Of a stretch of 64,000 bases of DNA, positions 47,536-58,026 are shown piece after piece. A model generated the notes under the pieces. That model searched no databases and had not been told where the DNA came from. It worked only from the letters and a program-made list of their open reading frames with translations. Origin of the DNA: Noviherbaspirillum massiliense JC206 (GTDB lineage Bacteria; Pseudomonadota; Gammaproteobacteria; Burkholderiales; Burkholderiaceae_D); contig NZ_HE978634.1 of assembly GCF_000312045.1 (NCBI RefSeq), positions 1,482,098 through 1,546,097 on the forward strand, in the 5' to 3' direction. Both the position numbers and the translations under genes were made by a program. How positions within the stretch are numbered: position 1 is the first letter of the stretch; each line of letters starts with the position of its first letter.

Positions 47536-48645
47536 TTACTCGAGTAGACTCAGTACATGTTCAGCAATAGCGAGGGAAGCAGTGAGGCCGGGAGATTCGA
47601 TACCGTAGAGGCCGAGATAATGTTTGCTTCCATGCGATGCGAACCGGAAGTCGGCAGCAGGCGTGCCGGCCGGGCTGATCTTGGGACGCACTCCCGCATA
47701 GGCTGGTTGCAGCGCGCCATCGGGCAAGTCTGGCCAGTAACAGCGTATCTCGCGATAGAAGGCGGCAGAACGGCCGGGATCGACGGCATAATCGATTCCG
47801 CCTTCATCCGGCATGATCCATTCGACATCCGGGCCGAAGCGTGCCTGGCCGCCCAGGTCGAGCGTCAGATGGACGCCGAGGCCGCCCGGTTCAGGCACAG
47901 GGTAAACCAGGCGCGAGAACGGTGCCTTTCCGGAAAGTGAATAGTAGTTCCCTTTCGCAAAATAGGCAGCAGGAATGCTTGCCTGATCCAGTCCGTCGAT
48001 GTGGCGGGCAAGCCGCGGCGCCCACAGCCCGGCGCAGTTCACAACTGTTCCGGCGTGCAGTTCCATCTCGGTATCAGGACCGCTCCGCACGCGAAGCATG
48101 ACCCCGCTTTCAGTTGTCTTGCCAGAGATCACGCAGCTGTCGAAGGCAAACAGCGCACCCGCATTCTCCGCATCGCCTTGCATCGACAGCATGTAGGCAT
48201 GGCTGTCGATGATGCCGGTCATCGGGGAGAACAGCGCGGCCACGCAGGAGAGTTGCGGCTCCAGCGATTTTGCCTCGGCAGCGTCGACGGATGTCACTTC
48301 GCTGCAGCCATTGGCATCGGCCTGGGCGAGGATTGCCGACAGCTTGGCGGTTTGGCTTTCCGAAGTCGCGACTATCAGCTTGCCGCAGCGCTTGTGTGGA
48401 ATGTCCCTCTCGCTGCAATAGCGGTACAGGGCATCGCGCCCCGACACGCACAGCGTTGCTTTCAGACTGCCGGTTGGATAATACAGGCCGGCGTGAATGA
48501 CTTCACTGTTGCGCGAGCTGGTTTCCATCCCGATCGCCGGGTTCGATTCGAGGACGATGACTTCCCGGCCGCGCAAGGCAAGGGCACGCGCGACCGCAAG
48601 GCCGACCACGCCGGCACCGATAACCACGCAATCAACTTTATCCAT
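47536..48645 (-). CDS. FAD-dependent oxidoreductase, L-2-hydroxyglutarate oxidase-like
   Basis: A 369-residue flavoprotein of the D-amino-acid-oxidase (DAO) fold. It begins with the FAD Rossmann motif DCVVIGAGVVGLAVARALA, followed by SSRNSEVIHAGLYYP, which matches L-2-hydroxyglutarate dehydrogenase/oxidase (LhgO-like) proteins. VVNCAGLWAPRLA and the C-terminal YLGLYGIESPGLTASLAIA also fit. The precise substrate is inferred from the family. Its start overlaps the upstream dadA-type gene by eight bases, so the two flavoenzymes are likely translationally coupled. Confidence 0.87.
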   Translation of the reverse strand: MDKVDCVVIGAGVVGLAVARALALRGREVIVLESNPAIGMETSSRNSEVIHAGLYYPTGSLKATLCVSGRDALYRYCSERDIPHKRCGKLIVATSESQTAKLSAILAQADANGCSEVTSVDAAEAKSLEPQLSCVAALFSPMTGIIDSHAYMLSMQGDAENAGALFAFDSCVISGKTTESGVMLRVRSGPDTEMELHAGTVVNCAGLWAPRLARHIDGLDQASIPAAYFAKGNYYSLSGKAPFSRLVYPVPEPGGLGVHLTLDLGGQARFGPDVEWIMPDEGGIDYAVDPGRSAAFYREIRCYWPDLPDGALQPAYAGVRPKISPAGTPAADFRFASHGSKHYLGLYGIESPGLTASLAIAEHVLSLLE

Positions 48646-49888
48646 AGCGAGAAAGGGTCAATCCATCAATGTCGATGTCCGGAGTTTGCCCGGAGACGAT
48701 ATCGGCAACGATCTTACCGGAACCGACCGCCATGGCCCAACCCGAGGAGCCGTGCCCGATATTGACGTACACGTTCTGCATCGGCGTTGCGCCAAGCAAG
48801 GGCGGCCCGTCGGGGAGCATCGGACGGACGCCGCACCAGAAATTCGCCTTGTTGTAGTTGGCCGCATTGGGAAACCAGTCGGATCCCACCTTGATCAGTG
48901 TGCGTATTGCCGCCTCATGCAGTTCAGCCGTGCGCGACCCCAGCTCCGCGGTACCGGCAATGCGTATCCGGTCGCCCATCCGCGTGACGGCGACCTGATA
49001 GGACGCATCCACCAGCGCCGCATTCGGAGCGCTCTCGAAATTCTTGATGTTGGCCGTCGCGGAATAGCCCTTGACCGGGTAAAGAGGCACATGGATGCCG
49101 AGCGGATTGAGCAGTTCGGTGCTGTCCGCGCCGGCAGCAATCACGACCGCATCGGCAAAGAACAGATCGTCGTCGATGCGCACGGCAATGCGGGAACCAT
49201 CCTTCTCGATGCTGCGGACTCTGGTGGAAAAATGAAAACTGACGCCCATCGATTGCGCGATCTGCTTTAGCCGCTTGGTGAAGAGCGGGCAATTTCCGGA
49301 TTCATCCTGCGGCAGATACAAGGCGCCGGCGAGGGGGGTGTCCGACGCCAGCGCCGGCTCGATGCCGCGTGCCGTTTCGGCGTCGATCATGCGGTGCTGC
49401 ACGCCGTGCTCCGCCAGCAGCTCGCAGGCCGGCTCCGCCATCTTGAGGTCGCGTTCGGTGCGGAAAAGCTGCAGGACACCCGCGGTCTGCTGGTAATCGA
49501 TCTGGTAATACTCGGACATCTGGCGCAACAGGTCGCGGCTGTAGGAGACGATGCGCTGCATTCGGGATTTGTTGATCCGGTAGCGATCGATGTCGCATTC
49601 GGCCAGCCATCTGCGGGCCCAGCGCCACAGGGAACGGTCGAGCGTCGGCTTCAGCAATACCGGCGCTTCCGATCTGAATAGATAGGACAGGATCTTCCGT
49701 GGCATGCCAGGCGCTGCCCAGGGTTCGGTGTAAGCCGGCGAGATGATGCCGGCGTTGGCGTGACTCGCCTCCTGGGCCACGTTCTGGTGCCGCTCGATGA
49801 CCACCACCTCATGCCCGGCTTCAGCCAGAAAATACGCGGTGCAGACGCCTATGACGCCGCCGCCGATGACTGCAACTTGTTTTGTCAC
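48638..49888 (-). CDS. dadA: D-amino acid dehydrogenase small subunit-like (DadA)
   Basis: DadA oxidises D-amino acids, especially D-alanine, passing electrons to the respiratory chain at the inner face of the membrane. The 416-residue protein opens with KQVAVIGGGVIGVCTAYFLAEAG (FAD-binding). It then shows the DadA-type SHANAGIISPAYTEPWAAPG motif and, at the end, VNIGHGSSGWAMAVGSG. Length and order of motifs are right. Other DadA paralogues act on proline-like substrates, so the substrate is not certain. It is upstream of and overlaps the LhgO-like gene. Confidence 0.88.
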   Translation of the reverse strand: MTKQVAVIGGGVIGVCTAYFLAEAGHEVVVIERHQNVAQEASHANAGIISPAYTEPWAAPGMPRKILSYLFRSEAPVLLKPTLDRSLWRWARRWLAECDIDRYRINKSRMQRIVSYSRDLLRQMSEYYQIDYQQTAGVLQLFRTERDLKMAEPACELLAEHGVQHRMIDAETARGIEPALASDTPLAGALYLPQDESGNCPLFTKRLKQIAQSMGVSFHFSTRVRSIEKDGSRIAVRIDDDLFFADAVVIAAGADSTELLNPLGIHVPLYPVKGYSATANIKNFESAPNAALVDASYQVAVTRMGDRIRIAGTAELGSRTAELHEAAIRTLIKVGSDWFPNAANYNKANFWCGVRPMLPDGPPLLGATPMQNVYVNIGHGSSGWAMAVGSGKIVADIVSGQTPDIDIDGLTLSRYG

Positions 49889-50206
49889 TTAACTAACCTG
49901 AAAAATTGATACGGTCCTCTGGTTGCCGATGCAGGCCTTGCGCGGCATCCGGGCAGAAGACTGCTGGCGTCCGGTCCTTGGCGAGATGTCCTGGCTCGTC
50001 ACTGCAGCATGAATCGGGCAATGCCCGCGGAATTCCCTTGGCACTGAGCCGCTCCCTATTCTTCGTGCATCATCGTAGACCACGTGCAAGGCCTTCGGTT
50101 CGCCGGCCGGGATTGTAAAGCGTAAAACGGCCGCGATGGTGAATTGGTGGACGTAAATTGGTGGACGTATTCATTGCTGCGAAACGACGACACGGGTGAA
50201 GCACCG
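49889..50206. other. 318-base intergenic stretch with a 14-bp tandem duplication
   Basis: This is upstream of dadA and downstream of the ParB-like gene, both on the minus strand. AATTGGTGGACGTA occurs twice head to tail without a spacer (50142-50155 and 50156-50169). No convincing gene, terminator or promoter is seen. Confidence 0.6.
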
Positions 50207-50950
50207 CTATTGGCCAGTCGTCCTGCAAGGGCCGGCGTAGCCCGGCAAATCGCGAGCGTCAGGCTGGCATGCGAGCTTTTCCGCAGCTTGCAATGCCGAG
50301 AGCAGGTTCAGACGGTCGATCGGTTGCCAATTCATCTTCATTCCGAAATAGCGCGCCCATGCAAACTCCATGAAATAGGCATCCGTCTTGCGGAAGTAGC
50401 CGGCATCCTCCGCATAACTCGCCAGTGCGCGGTAGGGATCGTCCGCAAGGTCGGATATCCGTTTCGGAAGTGCCGACGGACGGATCGGATTGCCTTTGGC
50501 GTCGAAGAGATAGACCCAGTGCCGGGTCTGCATCTCCTTCCAGAAAGTACGGGGATTGTCGAAACGGCCAATGACTTCGACGGTTGCTGTACGGCCGCCG
50601 CTGCGCACCAGCACGTTCGCCAGATGATGGCCATCCGTCAGGTAGAAGTCGCCGTCCGGTCCCCGCACCACCGGGAGAGGTCGTCTGCTGGTGTATTGGG
50701 CAAAGTTTGTTTCGCCTTTCATTTTCGCCGCGCGTTCTTCCACACGCATCATGCCGACAGACGGTTGAGTGGGGCGCAGCATGTTCAGGGCGATTTCACA
50801 GCGAGCCTTGACCGGAGTGGCCCGGCTGCATGCGGGCGTCGCCTGAGCGGCATTGCACAGGATTGCAATTGCCGCCATGGCAAAGCAGGCACTCTTTGTA
50901 AGGAATTTACGCGGAACTGCCGCGAATGAAACCGAATGCATAAAAGGCAT
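50207..50950 (-). CDS. Exported ParB-like protein
   Basis: A 247-residue protein of the putative ParB-like nuclease family (ParBc_2 type). From the ATG at 50950 it has a positively charged lead and a hydrophobic stretch typical of a Sec signal (ACFAMAAIAILCNAAQA), then the core: LRPTQPSVGMMRVEERAAKM, and YLTDGHHLANVL with the DGHH motif that marks ParB/sulfiredoxin-like folds. FWKEMQTRHWVYLF and WARYFGMKMNW follow. An in-frame Met three codons later is an alternative start; neither has a clear ribosome-binding site. Export of a ParB-fold protein is unusual and its role is unknown. No partition genes are nearby. Confidence 0.78.
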   Translation of the reverse strand: MPFMHSVSFAAVPRKFLTKSACFAMAAIAILCNAAQATPACSRATPVKARCEIALNMLRPTQPSVGMMRVEERAAKMKGETNFAQYTSRRPLPVVRGPDGDFYLTDGHHLANVLVRSGGRTATVEVIGRFDNPRTFWKEMQTRHWVYLFDAKGNPIRPSALPKRISDLADDPYRALASYAEDAGYFRKTDAYFMEFAWARYFGMKMNWQPIDRLNLLSALQAAEKLACQPDARDLPGYAGPCRTTGQ

Positions 50951-51062
50951 GAAACAAATCTGTGGGAAGAGTGGGGGGCAGAAGCAGTTCGAGATGATAC
51001 CTGCAGAATGCGGCTTTTCGTCCGCGGCATCTGCGGTCATCCGGCAAAATCCGGTCTGCCGC

Positions 51063-52383
51063 TCATTCCCCTTGCAACAGCCGCTCAATCGCGCGAGCAA
51101 TGCCCATGATCCGCGCATCAGCCATTGCGGGACCGCCGATCATCAAGCCTACTGGCAGTGAACCCGGAGCGTGACAGGGCAGGCTTATCGCGCACCCATC
51201 CAGCAGATTGAAGACTGAGGGATTGCGCAGCAGCAGGCCATTGGCCTTGAAGAAGGTCTCTTCAGATTCTTCCAGTTCCGCAATTGGCGGCGCTACCAGA
51301 GGAACGGTGGGCATGATGAGTGCATCGAACGGCGCCAGCGCCGCTTCCATGCGGGCGATCCAGTCGCGCCGCCTTGCAAGCATCTCGATGTAATCCGCGG
51401 CGCTCAGGCCGGCGCCCAGTCGGATGCGCTTGGCGACACGGACGTCGTATTTCGCTTCATGCTGGTCGAGCAGGGCACGGTGCCAGGCAAATGCCTCGAC
51501 GGGGGAGAAGCGGTTCAGTTCGGCAGCCTCCCGCAGCAAAGGAAGGGGCGCATCGATGACAAGTGCACCCGCAGCGGACAGGCGCGAAAGCACCGCGGAA
51601 AAGCTCGCTGCGACATGGGGATCGACGCCATCGAACATGACATTGCCGGGAACGCCGAGGCGCAGGCCTGCCAGCGGCAACTCCGGCACCGACAGGGGCG
51701 CGTCGGCAATGATGCTGTCGATCAGGAGACAATCATCCACCGAGCGGGCCATGGCGCACGCTGTGTCCAGTGTCAAGGACAAAGGGACGGTACCGATGGT
51801 TGGCACGCGGCGCGAGGTGGGTTTGAAGCCGACCAGCCCGGTAAGTGCAGCGGGGATGCGAATCGAGCCGCCGGTGTCCGACCCCAGGGCGGCGACGCAA
51901 AGGCCCGCCGCCACCGATACCGCCGCACCCGAGGAGGAGCCGCCTGGTATGCGTGCGGTCTGCCGGTCAACCGGATTGACTGGCGTGCCGTAATGCGGAT
52001 TCAGGCCGACTCCGGAGAAGGCGAACTCGGTCATGTTGGTCTTGCCAAGAATGGCCGCTCCGGCTGCGCGCAGGCGTCGGACGACAGGTGCATCGGCGAT
52101 GGCAGGTGCTGCATCTTTCAGCGCGATCGATCCCGCAAGCGTTGTCTCGCCTGCGATGTCGAACAGGTCTTTCACGGATACGGGCAAGCCTGCCAGAGGC
52201 CCGGTTTGTACGCCTGCAGCGCGCATTGCGTCGGCATGGACCGCCGTTGCGCGGGCGGCTTCCGGATAAAAGCCGGGTGAAAACGGAAGGGAGGCGCGCT
52301 GCCTCGTGCAGGCAGCTGTCAACCAGGGCACGCCGGGATTGCAGTCCAAGCGCCGCAATCGGTTTGGAAATCGGTGCAGTCAT
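51063..52383 (-). pseudogene. Amidase, disrupted by a one-base frameshift
   Basis: The gene encodes a member of the amidase signature family (Ser-cisSer-Lys hydrolases). The long frame (51063-52358) has VSVKDLFD (catalytic Lys), GGSSSGAAVSVAA and GSDTGGSIRIP (the two Ser) and the C-terminal domain. Its own first residues look wrong. The expected N-terminus (MTAPISKPIAALGLQSRR then LVDSCLHEA) lies in another frame starting at the ATG at 52383. The frames join if one T is dropped from the four-T run (AAAA at 52268-52271 on the plus strand), giving VFTRLYPEAARATA. It is either a real inactivating mutation or a base-calling error. Downstream in-frame starts would lose only the N-terminal helix. 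Confidence 0.8.
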
Positions 52384-52790
52384 GCGAATATCCGTTCGCT
52401 CGAAATAATGGGGCACAGCAACGATAGCACACGGGTGGCGCCTTTTGCAGAGCCGGCTTGCCTCGTGGAGGAATGCATGCCGGGTATGCTGTTCGGGAGC
52501 AGCCGGCATGCGGGAATAATCTGTCGATTCCTCGGAGGCTCCGTTGCGGCCTTCCCGGCAACATGATGGGTTCGTGACCCGGCATTGCGAGGGAGGGGAG
52601 GGCTGAGGGCAAGCAGTGCGAGTGGCTGATTTGCCAATCGATGGGAACGGGTGGCGTCGCGCGGCGACAGGAAATACTTGCCTGCTTGTTCATAAAGGAA
52701 AGGCCGCTGTCGCGGTATAATCTCGGCTTCTCGACTTAACCGCAGATCCGCCGCCCGCCAAGCGGGCGCTGCACCATACATTTCCTCGCC
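52384..52790. other. 407-base divergent region upstream of purL
   Basis: This lies between the amidase start and purL and should hold the promoters of both. A perfect TATAAT lies at 52716-52721, about 70 bases before the purL ATG. No properly spaced -35 precedes it (TTGTTC at 52686 is 24 bases away). No small gene is seen, and I see no recognised purine riboswitch or PurR box. Confidence 0.45.
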
Positions 52791-55700
52791 ATGCTGATTT
52801 TGCCAGGCTCCAATGCCCTGTCTGCCTTCCGCACCCAACGTCTCCTCACCCAGTTGCGCACAGTCGAACCGGCGATTGCCGGAGTGACCGGGAGATACTT
52901 GCATTTCATCGATACGGCCGCTCCGCTCACGCAGGACGACATCGGACGGCTGAATGCGCTGCTGACCTACGGCGAACCATTCTCCGGCAGTAGCCAGGGT
53001 GATGAATTCGTGGTGATTCCGCGCTTCGGAACCATTTCTCCCTGGGCCAGCAAGGCGACCGACATCGCGCACAACTGCGGCATGGGGCACATTCATCGCA
53101 TCGAGCGCGGCATTTCTTACCATGTTCACCTCAAGCCCGGCCTTCTTGGCGGAACAAAGAAGCTGGGCGAAGAGGCGGCACGCTCGGTGGCCGCGCTGCT
53201 GCACGACAGGATGACCGAAGCGGTCTTGCGCAATGCCGAGGATGCGGCCGGCCTGTTCAGCGAGCTCGAAGCCAAGCCGCTGGAATACGTCGATCTTCTC
53301 GGCGGAGGGAAGAATGCCCTGGTGCGTGCCAACAGCGAATTGGGCCTCGCCCTGTCGGAAGACGAAATCGATTATCTGGTGAATGCATTCACTCAAGCGC
53401 GACGCAATCCGACGGATGTCGAACTCATGATGTTCGCGCAGGCCAACAGTGAACATTGCCGCCACAAGATTTTCAATGCGGACTGGACCATCGATGGCGT
53501 GAAGCAGGACAAGTCCCTGTTTGCGATGATCAAGAATACGCACCAGCTGCAGCCGAAAGGCACGGTGGTTGCCTACAGCGACAATGCTTCCGTGATCGAG
53601 GGCGCCACTGTTTCGCGCTTTTATCCGCGCGGCGCGAAAGAAGGCAATGTGTACGCAGCGTCGGAAGAGCTGACGCACATCCTGATGAAGGTGGAAACGC
53701 ATAACCACCCGACGGCAATTTCGCCGTTCCCGGGCGCCTCCACCGGCGCCGGCGGGGAAATCCGCGACGAGGGGGCTACCGGCCGCGGCGCCAAGCCGAA
53801 GGCGGGGCTGACCGGCTTTTCCGTATCCAACCTGATGATCACTCATGCGGTACAGCCTTGGGAAAATGCGCGCGACGTGACGGAAGCGCTGGATCAGCGC
53901 GAAGGGCGCGGCCAGGCCGGCATCTATGGCAAGCCGGACCGGATCGCTTCTGCATTGCAGATCATGATCGAGGGCCCGATCGGTGGCGCCGCCTTCAACA
54001 ATGAATTCGGCCGGCCGAACCTGTGCGGCTATTTCCGCAGCTATGAACAGAATGTGGGCGGCGCGATCAGGGGTTATCACAAGCCGATCATGATTGCCGG
54101 CGGCATCGGCAACATCTCGGCCAAGCATACGAAAAAGAATGACCTGCCGGTTGGCAGCCTGCTGATCCAGCTTGGCGGTCCCGGCATGCGCATCGGCATG
54201 GGCGGCGGTGCTGCGTCTTCGATGGCAACCGGCACCAATACCGCCGACCTCGATTTCGATTCGGTCCAACGTGGCAATCCGGAAATGGAAAGGCGAGCGC
54301 AGGAAGTGATCAACGCCTGCTGGGCCATGGGCGACGACAATCCCATCCTGTCGATCCACGACGTGGGTGCCGGCGGCCTGTCAAACGCCTTCCCGGAAAT
54401 CACCAACGATGCCAAGCGCGGAGCAGTGTTCGATCTGTGCAAGGTGCCGCTGGAAGAAAGCGGACTGGCGCCCAAGGAAATCTGGAGCAATGAATCGCAG
54501 GAGCGCTATGTGCTCGCGATCTCGCCGGAAAACCTGCCGCTGTTCCAGTATTTCTGCGAACGCGAGCGCTGCCCCTTCGCGGTGGTCGGCACTGCGACCG
54601 AAGAGCGGCAACTGAAGCTGATCGATCCGGAGCACGGCAACGATCCGGTCGACATGCCGATGGATGTCCTGCTCGGCAAGCCGCCGAAGATGCATCGGGA
54701 GGTGACGCGCGTGCGTCCTGCATTCCCCCCGCTGGATTTGACCGGGATGGATCTGGCCGAAGTGGCGATGCGCGTGCTGCGCCTGCCGACCGTGGCGGAC
54801 AAGTCGTTCCTCATTACCATTGGCGACCGCACTGTCGGCGGCATGTCGGTGCGCGACCAGATGGTCGGCCCCTGGCAGGTGCCGGTGGCGGATTGCGCGG
54901 TTACCACGATGAGTCTCGAAGGCTATCGCGGTGAAGCGATGGCGATGGGCGAGCGCACGCCAGTGGCGGTGATCGATGCCGCGGCTTCCGGAAGGATGGC
55001 AGTGGGCGAGGCGATCACCAATATCGCTGCCGCGCCGATTGAGAACATTTCCGACATCAAACTGTCGGCCAACTGGATGGCGGCCTGCGGGCAGCCAGGC
55101 GAAGACGCGGCGCTTTTCGATACCGTCAAGGCAGTCGGCATGGAGCTTTGCCCGGCGCTCGGCATCAGTATCCCGGTCGGCAAGGATTCCCTGTCGATGC
55201 GCACCACGTGGAGCGACGAGGATGGCACGAAGTCGGTGACTGCGCCGGTATCGCTGATTGTCTCGGCATTTGCGCCGGTTTCCGACGTCCGGCTTTCGCT
55301 CACGCCACAGTTGCGCAAGGACGCGGGCGACACGGTGCTGATCCTGATCGACCTCGGCCGTGGCCGGAATCGCATGGGTGCGTCTGCACTGGCGCAGGTC
55401 ATGCAGCAGCTTGGCAACGACGCACCCGATGTCGATCGGCCCGAGGACCTGAAGGCATTCTTCGCAGCGATCCAGCAGTTGAACCGCGAAGGGAAGCTGC
55501 TTGCCTACCATGACCGCTCGGACGGCGGGCTGTTCGCGAGCCTGTGCGAAATGGCATTTGCCGGTCGGAGCGGTGTGTCGGTCAACCTCGATATTCTGAC
55601 AATGGAAGGCGAGCATGCATCGGATTGGGGCGATTCCAAGAACTGGGCCAGCCAGGTCGCGGAGCGTCGCAATGAGCTCAGCCTGCGTGCCCTCTTCAAT

Positions 55701-56810
55701 GAAGAACTCGGTGCCGTCATCCAGGTTCGCGCGGAACAGAAATCGGAAGTAATGGACGTGCTGCGCAGTTACCAGTTGGGCGCCTGCAGCCATATCATCG
55801 GCAAGCCGAATGATCGCGATGTGATCGAATTCATGAGGGATGCGAAGATGATCTACAGCCAGGCGCGCGTGGACTTGCAGCGCGCCTGGAGCGAAACCAG
55901 CTGGCGCATTGCACGCCTGCGCGACAATCCGGCGTGCGCCGATGCCGAGTACGACCGCATCCTCGATGCTGCCGACCCCGGCATTACGCCGAAGCTCAGT
56001 TTCGATCCGCAGCAGGATATTGCTGCGCCCTTCATTGCCACCGGCGCGAAACCGAAGGTTGCGATCCTGCGCGAGCAGGGCGTGAACTCGCATATCGAGA
56101 CCGCCTACGTGATGCACAAGTCCGGCTTTGCCGCGGTGGATGTGCACATGAGCGACCTGATCGCCGGCCGTGCACGCCTTGGCGATTTCACCGGTCTGAT
56201 TGCAGTAGGCGGCTTCTCCTATGGCGACGTGCTCGGTGCAGGCGAGGGCTGGGCGAAGACGATCCTGTTCAATGCGCGCCTGGCCGAGGAATTTGCCCGC
56301 TTCTTCAATCGTGGCGACACCTTTGCGCTTGGCATCTGCAATGGCTGCCAGATGATGAGCAACCTGAAGTCCATCATCCCCGGCGCGCATGCCTGGCCCA
56401 AGTTCACCCGCAACAAGTCGGAGCAGTTCGAGGCGCGTTTTGCGATGGTGGAAGTGGCGGATTCGCCATCGATCTTCTTCGATGGCATGGCGGGCACCCA
56501 GACTCCCATTGCCATCGCTCACGGCGAAGGCTATGCGGATTTTTCCCAGACCGGCGACATCGGCGCGGCGATCGTGGCGATGCGCTATGTGGACAACAAG
56601 GGGCAAGTGACTGAAACCTATCCGTACAATCCGAACGGCTCGCCGGACGGAATTACTTCGGTGACGACGCCGGACGGACGGTTCACGGTGTTGATGCCGC
56701 ATGCGGAACGGGTATTCCGGACTGTGCAGCAATCCTGGCATCCGGAATCCTGGGGCGAGGATTCGCCGTGGATGCGCATGTTCCGCAATGCGCGCAAGTG
56801 GGTCGGCTGA
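52791..56810 (+). CDS. purL: Phosphoribosylformylglycinamidine synthase PurL (large type)
   Basis: PurL converts formylglycinamide ribonucleotide, glutamine and ATP to the amidine, step 4 of purine synthesis. The 1339-residue single-chain form combines the N-terminal domain, two AIR-synthetase-like halves ([35 protein letters not shown]-type motifs, KDSLSM), and a C-terminal glutamine amidotransferase. The amidotransferase nucleophile is Cys1183 (GICNGCQMM), followed by HGEGYADF. Length matches gammaproteobacterial-type PurL. The gene is alone on its strand, terminated before the convergent ppiC-like gene. Confidence 0.98.
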   Translation: MLILPGSNALSAFRTQRLLTQLRTVEPAIAGVTGRYLHFIDTAAPLTQDDIGRLNALLTYGEPFSGSSQGDEFVVIPRFGTISPWASKATDIAHNCGMGHIHRIERGISYHVHLKPGLLGGTKKLGEEAARSVAALLHDRMTEAVLRNAEDAAGLFSELEAKPLEYVDLLGGGKNALVRANSELGLALSEDEIDYLVNAFTQARRNPTDVELMMFAQANSEHCRHKIFNADWTIDGVKQDKSLFAMIKNTHQLQPKGTVVAYSDNASVIEGATVSRFYPRGAKEGNVYAASEELTHILMKVETHNHPTAISPFPGASTGAGGEIRDEGATGRGAKPKAGLTGFSVSNLMITHAVQPWENARDVTEALDQREGRGQAGIYGKPDRIASALQIMIEGPIGGAAFNNEFGRPNLCGYFRSYEQNVGGAIRGYHKPIMIAGGIGNISAKHTKKNDLPVGSLLIQLGGPGMRIGMGGGAASSMATGTNTADLDFDSVQRGNPEMERRAQEVINACWAMGDDNPILSIHDVGAGGLSNAFPEITNDAKRGAVFDLCKVPLEESGLAPKEIWSNESQERYVLAISPENLPLFQYFCERERCPFAVVGTATEERQLKLIDPEHGNDPVDMPMDVLLGKPPKMHREVTRVRPAFPPLDLTGMDLAEVAMRVLRLPTVADKSFLITIGDRTVGGMSVRDQMVGPWQVPVADCAVTTMSLEGYRGEAMAMGERTPVAVIDAAASGRMAVGEAITNIAAAPIENISDIKLSANWMAACGQPGEDAALFDTVKAVGMELCPALGISIPVGKDSLSMRTTWSDEDGTKSVTAPVSLIVSAFAPVSDVRLSLTPQLRKDAGDTVLILIDLGRGRNRMGASALAQVMQQLGNDAPDVDRPEDLKAFFAAIQQLNREGKLLAYHDRSDGGLFASLCEMAFAGRSGVSVNLDILTMEGEHASDWGDSKNWASQVAERRNELSLRALFNEELGAVIQVRAEQKSEVMDVLRSYQLGACSHIIGKPNDRDVIEFMRDAKMIYSQARVDLQRAWSETSWRIARLRDNPACADAEYDRILDAADPGITPKLSFDPQQDIAAPFIATGAKPKVAILREQGVNSHIETAYVMHKSGFAAVDVHMSDLIAGRARLGDFTGLIAVGGFSYGDVLGAGEGWAKTILFNARLAEEFARFFNRGDTFALGICNGCQMMSNLKSIIPGAHAWPKFTRNKSEQFEARFAMVEVADSPSIFFDGMAGTQTPIAIAHGEGYADFSQTGDIGAAIVAMRYVDNKGQVTETYPYNPNGSPDGITSVTTPDGRFTVLMPHAERVFRTVQQSWHPESWGEDSPWMRMFRNARKWVG

Positions 56811-56831
56811 GGACCCTATTCCAACAGGGCC

Positions 56832-56895
56832 GTCCGGCCATTGTTTTTCTCTGGCCGGACGCAATAAAAAAGGCGCCAATCAAGGCGCCTTTTTC
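56832..56895. terminator. Double hairpin between purL and ppiC-like gene (bidirectional)
   Basis: Two hairpins follow the purL stop. GTCCGGCCA / TGGCCGGAC (56832-56840 and 56852-56860) has an 11-base T-rich loop. Then AAAAAAGGCGCC / GGCGCCTTTTT (56865-56895) has flanking A and T tracts, so it can terminate both purL and the convergent minus-strand operon. Confidence 0.85.
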
Positions 56896-56912
56896 GTGTC
56901 TGGAAAATCCCC

Positions 56913-57689
56913 TTACTGGATCTTCGCTTTCTTGCGCAGGTCCTGCTGGAATGCCTGGAGCTTCTGCTGCTGCAGCGATTCCGCGATCTGCGGCTTCACT
57001 TCTTCCAGCGGCGGAATCTTGGCGTCGCGCACATCTTCCAGCTTGATGATGTGATAGCCGAACTGGGTCTTGACCGGCGTCTCGGTGAACTGGCCCTTCT
57101 TGAGCGATACCATGGCATCGGAGAAGGGCTTCACGAAGGAAGCGGGAGAGGCCCAGTCGAGGTCGCCGCCATTGGAGGCCGAGCCCGGGTCCTTGGACTG
57201 CTTGGCGAGGTCTTCGAATTTCGCGCCGCCCTTCAGCTTGGCGATGATCGCCTTGGCTTCATCCTCGTTCTCAACGAGGATATGGCGCGCATGGTATTCC
57301 TTGTCGCCGGCCTGAGCCTTGAACTTGTCGTATTCGGCCTTGATCTCGGCGTCGCTGACCGGGTTCTTCTTCAGGTAGTCGGCGACCAGCGCGCGGATCA
57401 CGATCGACTGACGCGCGATCTCGACCTGGTTCTTCACGTCCGGCGTATTGCTCAGGCCGCGCTTGTCGGCTTCCTGCATCAGGATTTCACGATTGATCAG
57501 TTCTTCCTTGACCATGCTGCGCAGTTGGGGCGTGTCTTGCTGGCCTTGTGCTGCCAGCTGCTTCATCATGAGGTCGGCACGGGAGGAAGGCACCGGTTTG
57601 CCGTTGACGACAGCAAGGTTTTGCGCCATCACGGGGAGCGCGGCAGCTGCAACGAGAAGCAGCAGCAGGCGAGCAGGTTTTACACTCAT
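56913..57689 (-). CDS. Parvulin-type peptidyl-prolyl isomerase, periplasmic
   Basis: A 258-residue exported PPIase. The N-terminal signal (LLLLLVAAAALPVMAQ) is followed by a helical SurA-like N-domain and a single parvulin (PpiC) domain (about 130-225): YHARHILVENEDEA, GGDLDWASPASFVKPFSDAM, and TQFGYHIIKLEDV. A charged helical tail closes it. It resembles the Bordetella Par27 and Neisseria PpiC-like chaperones more than SurA, which has two parvulin repeats. It is the last gene of the minus-strand unit, 61 bases after bolA. Confidence 0.93.
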   Translation of the reverse strand: MSVKPARLLLLLVAAAALPVMAQNLAVVNGKPVPSSRADLMMKQLAAQGQQDTPQLRSMVKEELINREILMQEADKRGLSNTPDVKNQVEIARQSIVIRALVADYLKKNPVSDAEIKAEYDKFKAQAGDKEYHARHILVENEDEAKAIIAKLKGGAKFEDLAKQSKDPGSASNGGDLDWASPASFVKPFSDAMVSLKKGQFTETPVKTQFGYHIIKLEDVRDAKIPPLEEVKPQIAESLQQQKLQAFQQDLRKKAKIQ

Positions 57690-57750
57690 TTATGGATTCC
57701 TAAAGTTGGGAAATGATTCAAAGATAAATACGAAACCGGAGTGCGCCTGC

Positions 57751-58026
57751 CTATCTGGGAACCTCGGACGGCGCCAATGCAATGATGCTGAGTGCATGTA
57801 TGTCTGACTGCATCATGTCATCGAGGCAATCATACACTAGCTGATGACGCTTGACGCGATTCAAGCCTTCAAAACGGTCGGAAACCAGACGCAGCCGATA
57901 GTGCCCTGCTCCCGATGCCGCGCCTGCATGTCCTGCATGCAGATGGGATTCATCGGACAGTTGACATTCGAGTGGTGAAAAAGTTGCAAGGACCCGGCTC
58001 CGGATCCGCTCCATCCTGTCAGTCAT
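57751..58026 (-). CDS. BolA-family protein
   Basis: BolA-type proteins partner with monothiol glutaredoxins in iron-sulfur handling and stress regulation. The 91-residue product has the BolA fold signature [22 protein letters not shown], ending near [10 protein letters not shown], with the conserved His of RHQ and an upstream HLHAGHAG segment. It overlaps the yciB stop by four bases and is therefore co-translated within the selO-msrB-yciB-bolA series. Confidence 0.92.
   Translation of the reverse strand: MTDRMERIRSRVLATFSPLECQLSDESHLHAGHAGAASGAGHYRLRLVSDRFEGLNRVKRHQLVYDCLDDMMQSDIHALSIIALAPSEVPR

Noticed and set aside
50144-50929. 261-codon plus-strand frame spanning the 14-bp duplication
   Set aside because: It is antisense to the ParB-like gene and has no family features; the duplication itself is kept as a finding.
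52380-54359. 659-codon open frame on the minus strand
   Set aside because: It lies antisense to purL; the translation is rich in Arg/His/Asp with no family match. It is a shadow of the GC-biased coding strand.
54381-56879. 832-codon open frame on the minus strand
   Set aside because: It is antisense to the rest of purL and has no recognisable motif. PurL is certain here.
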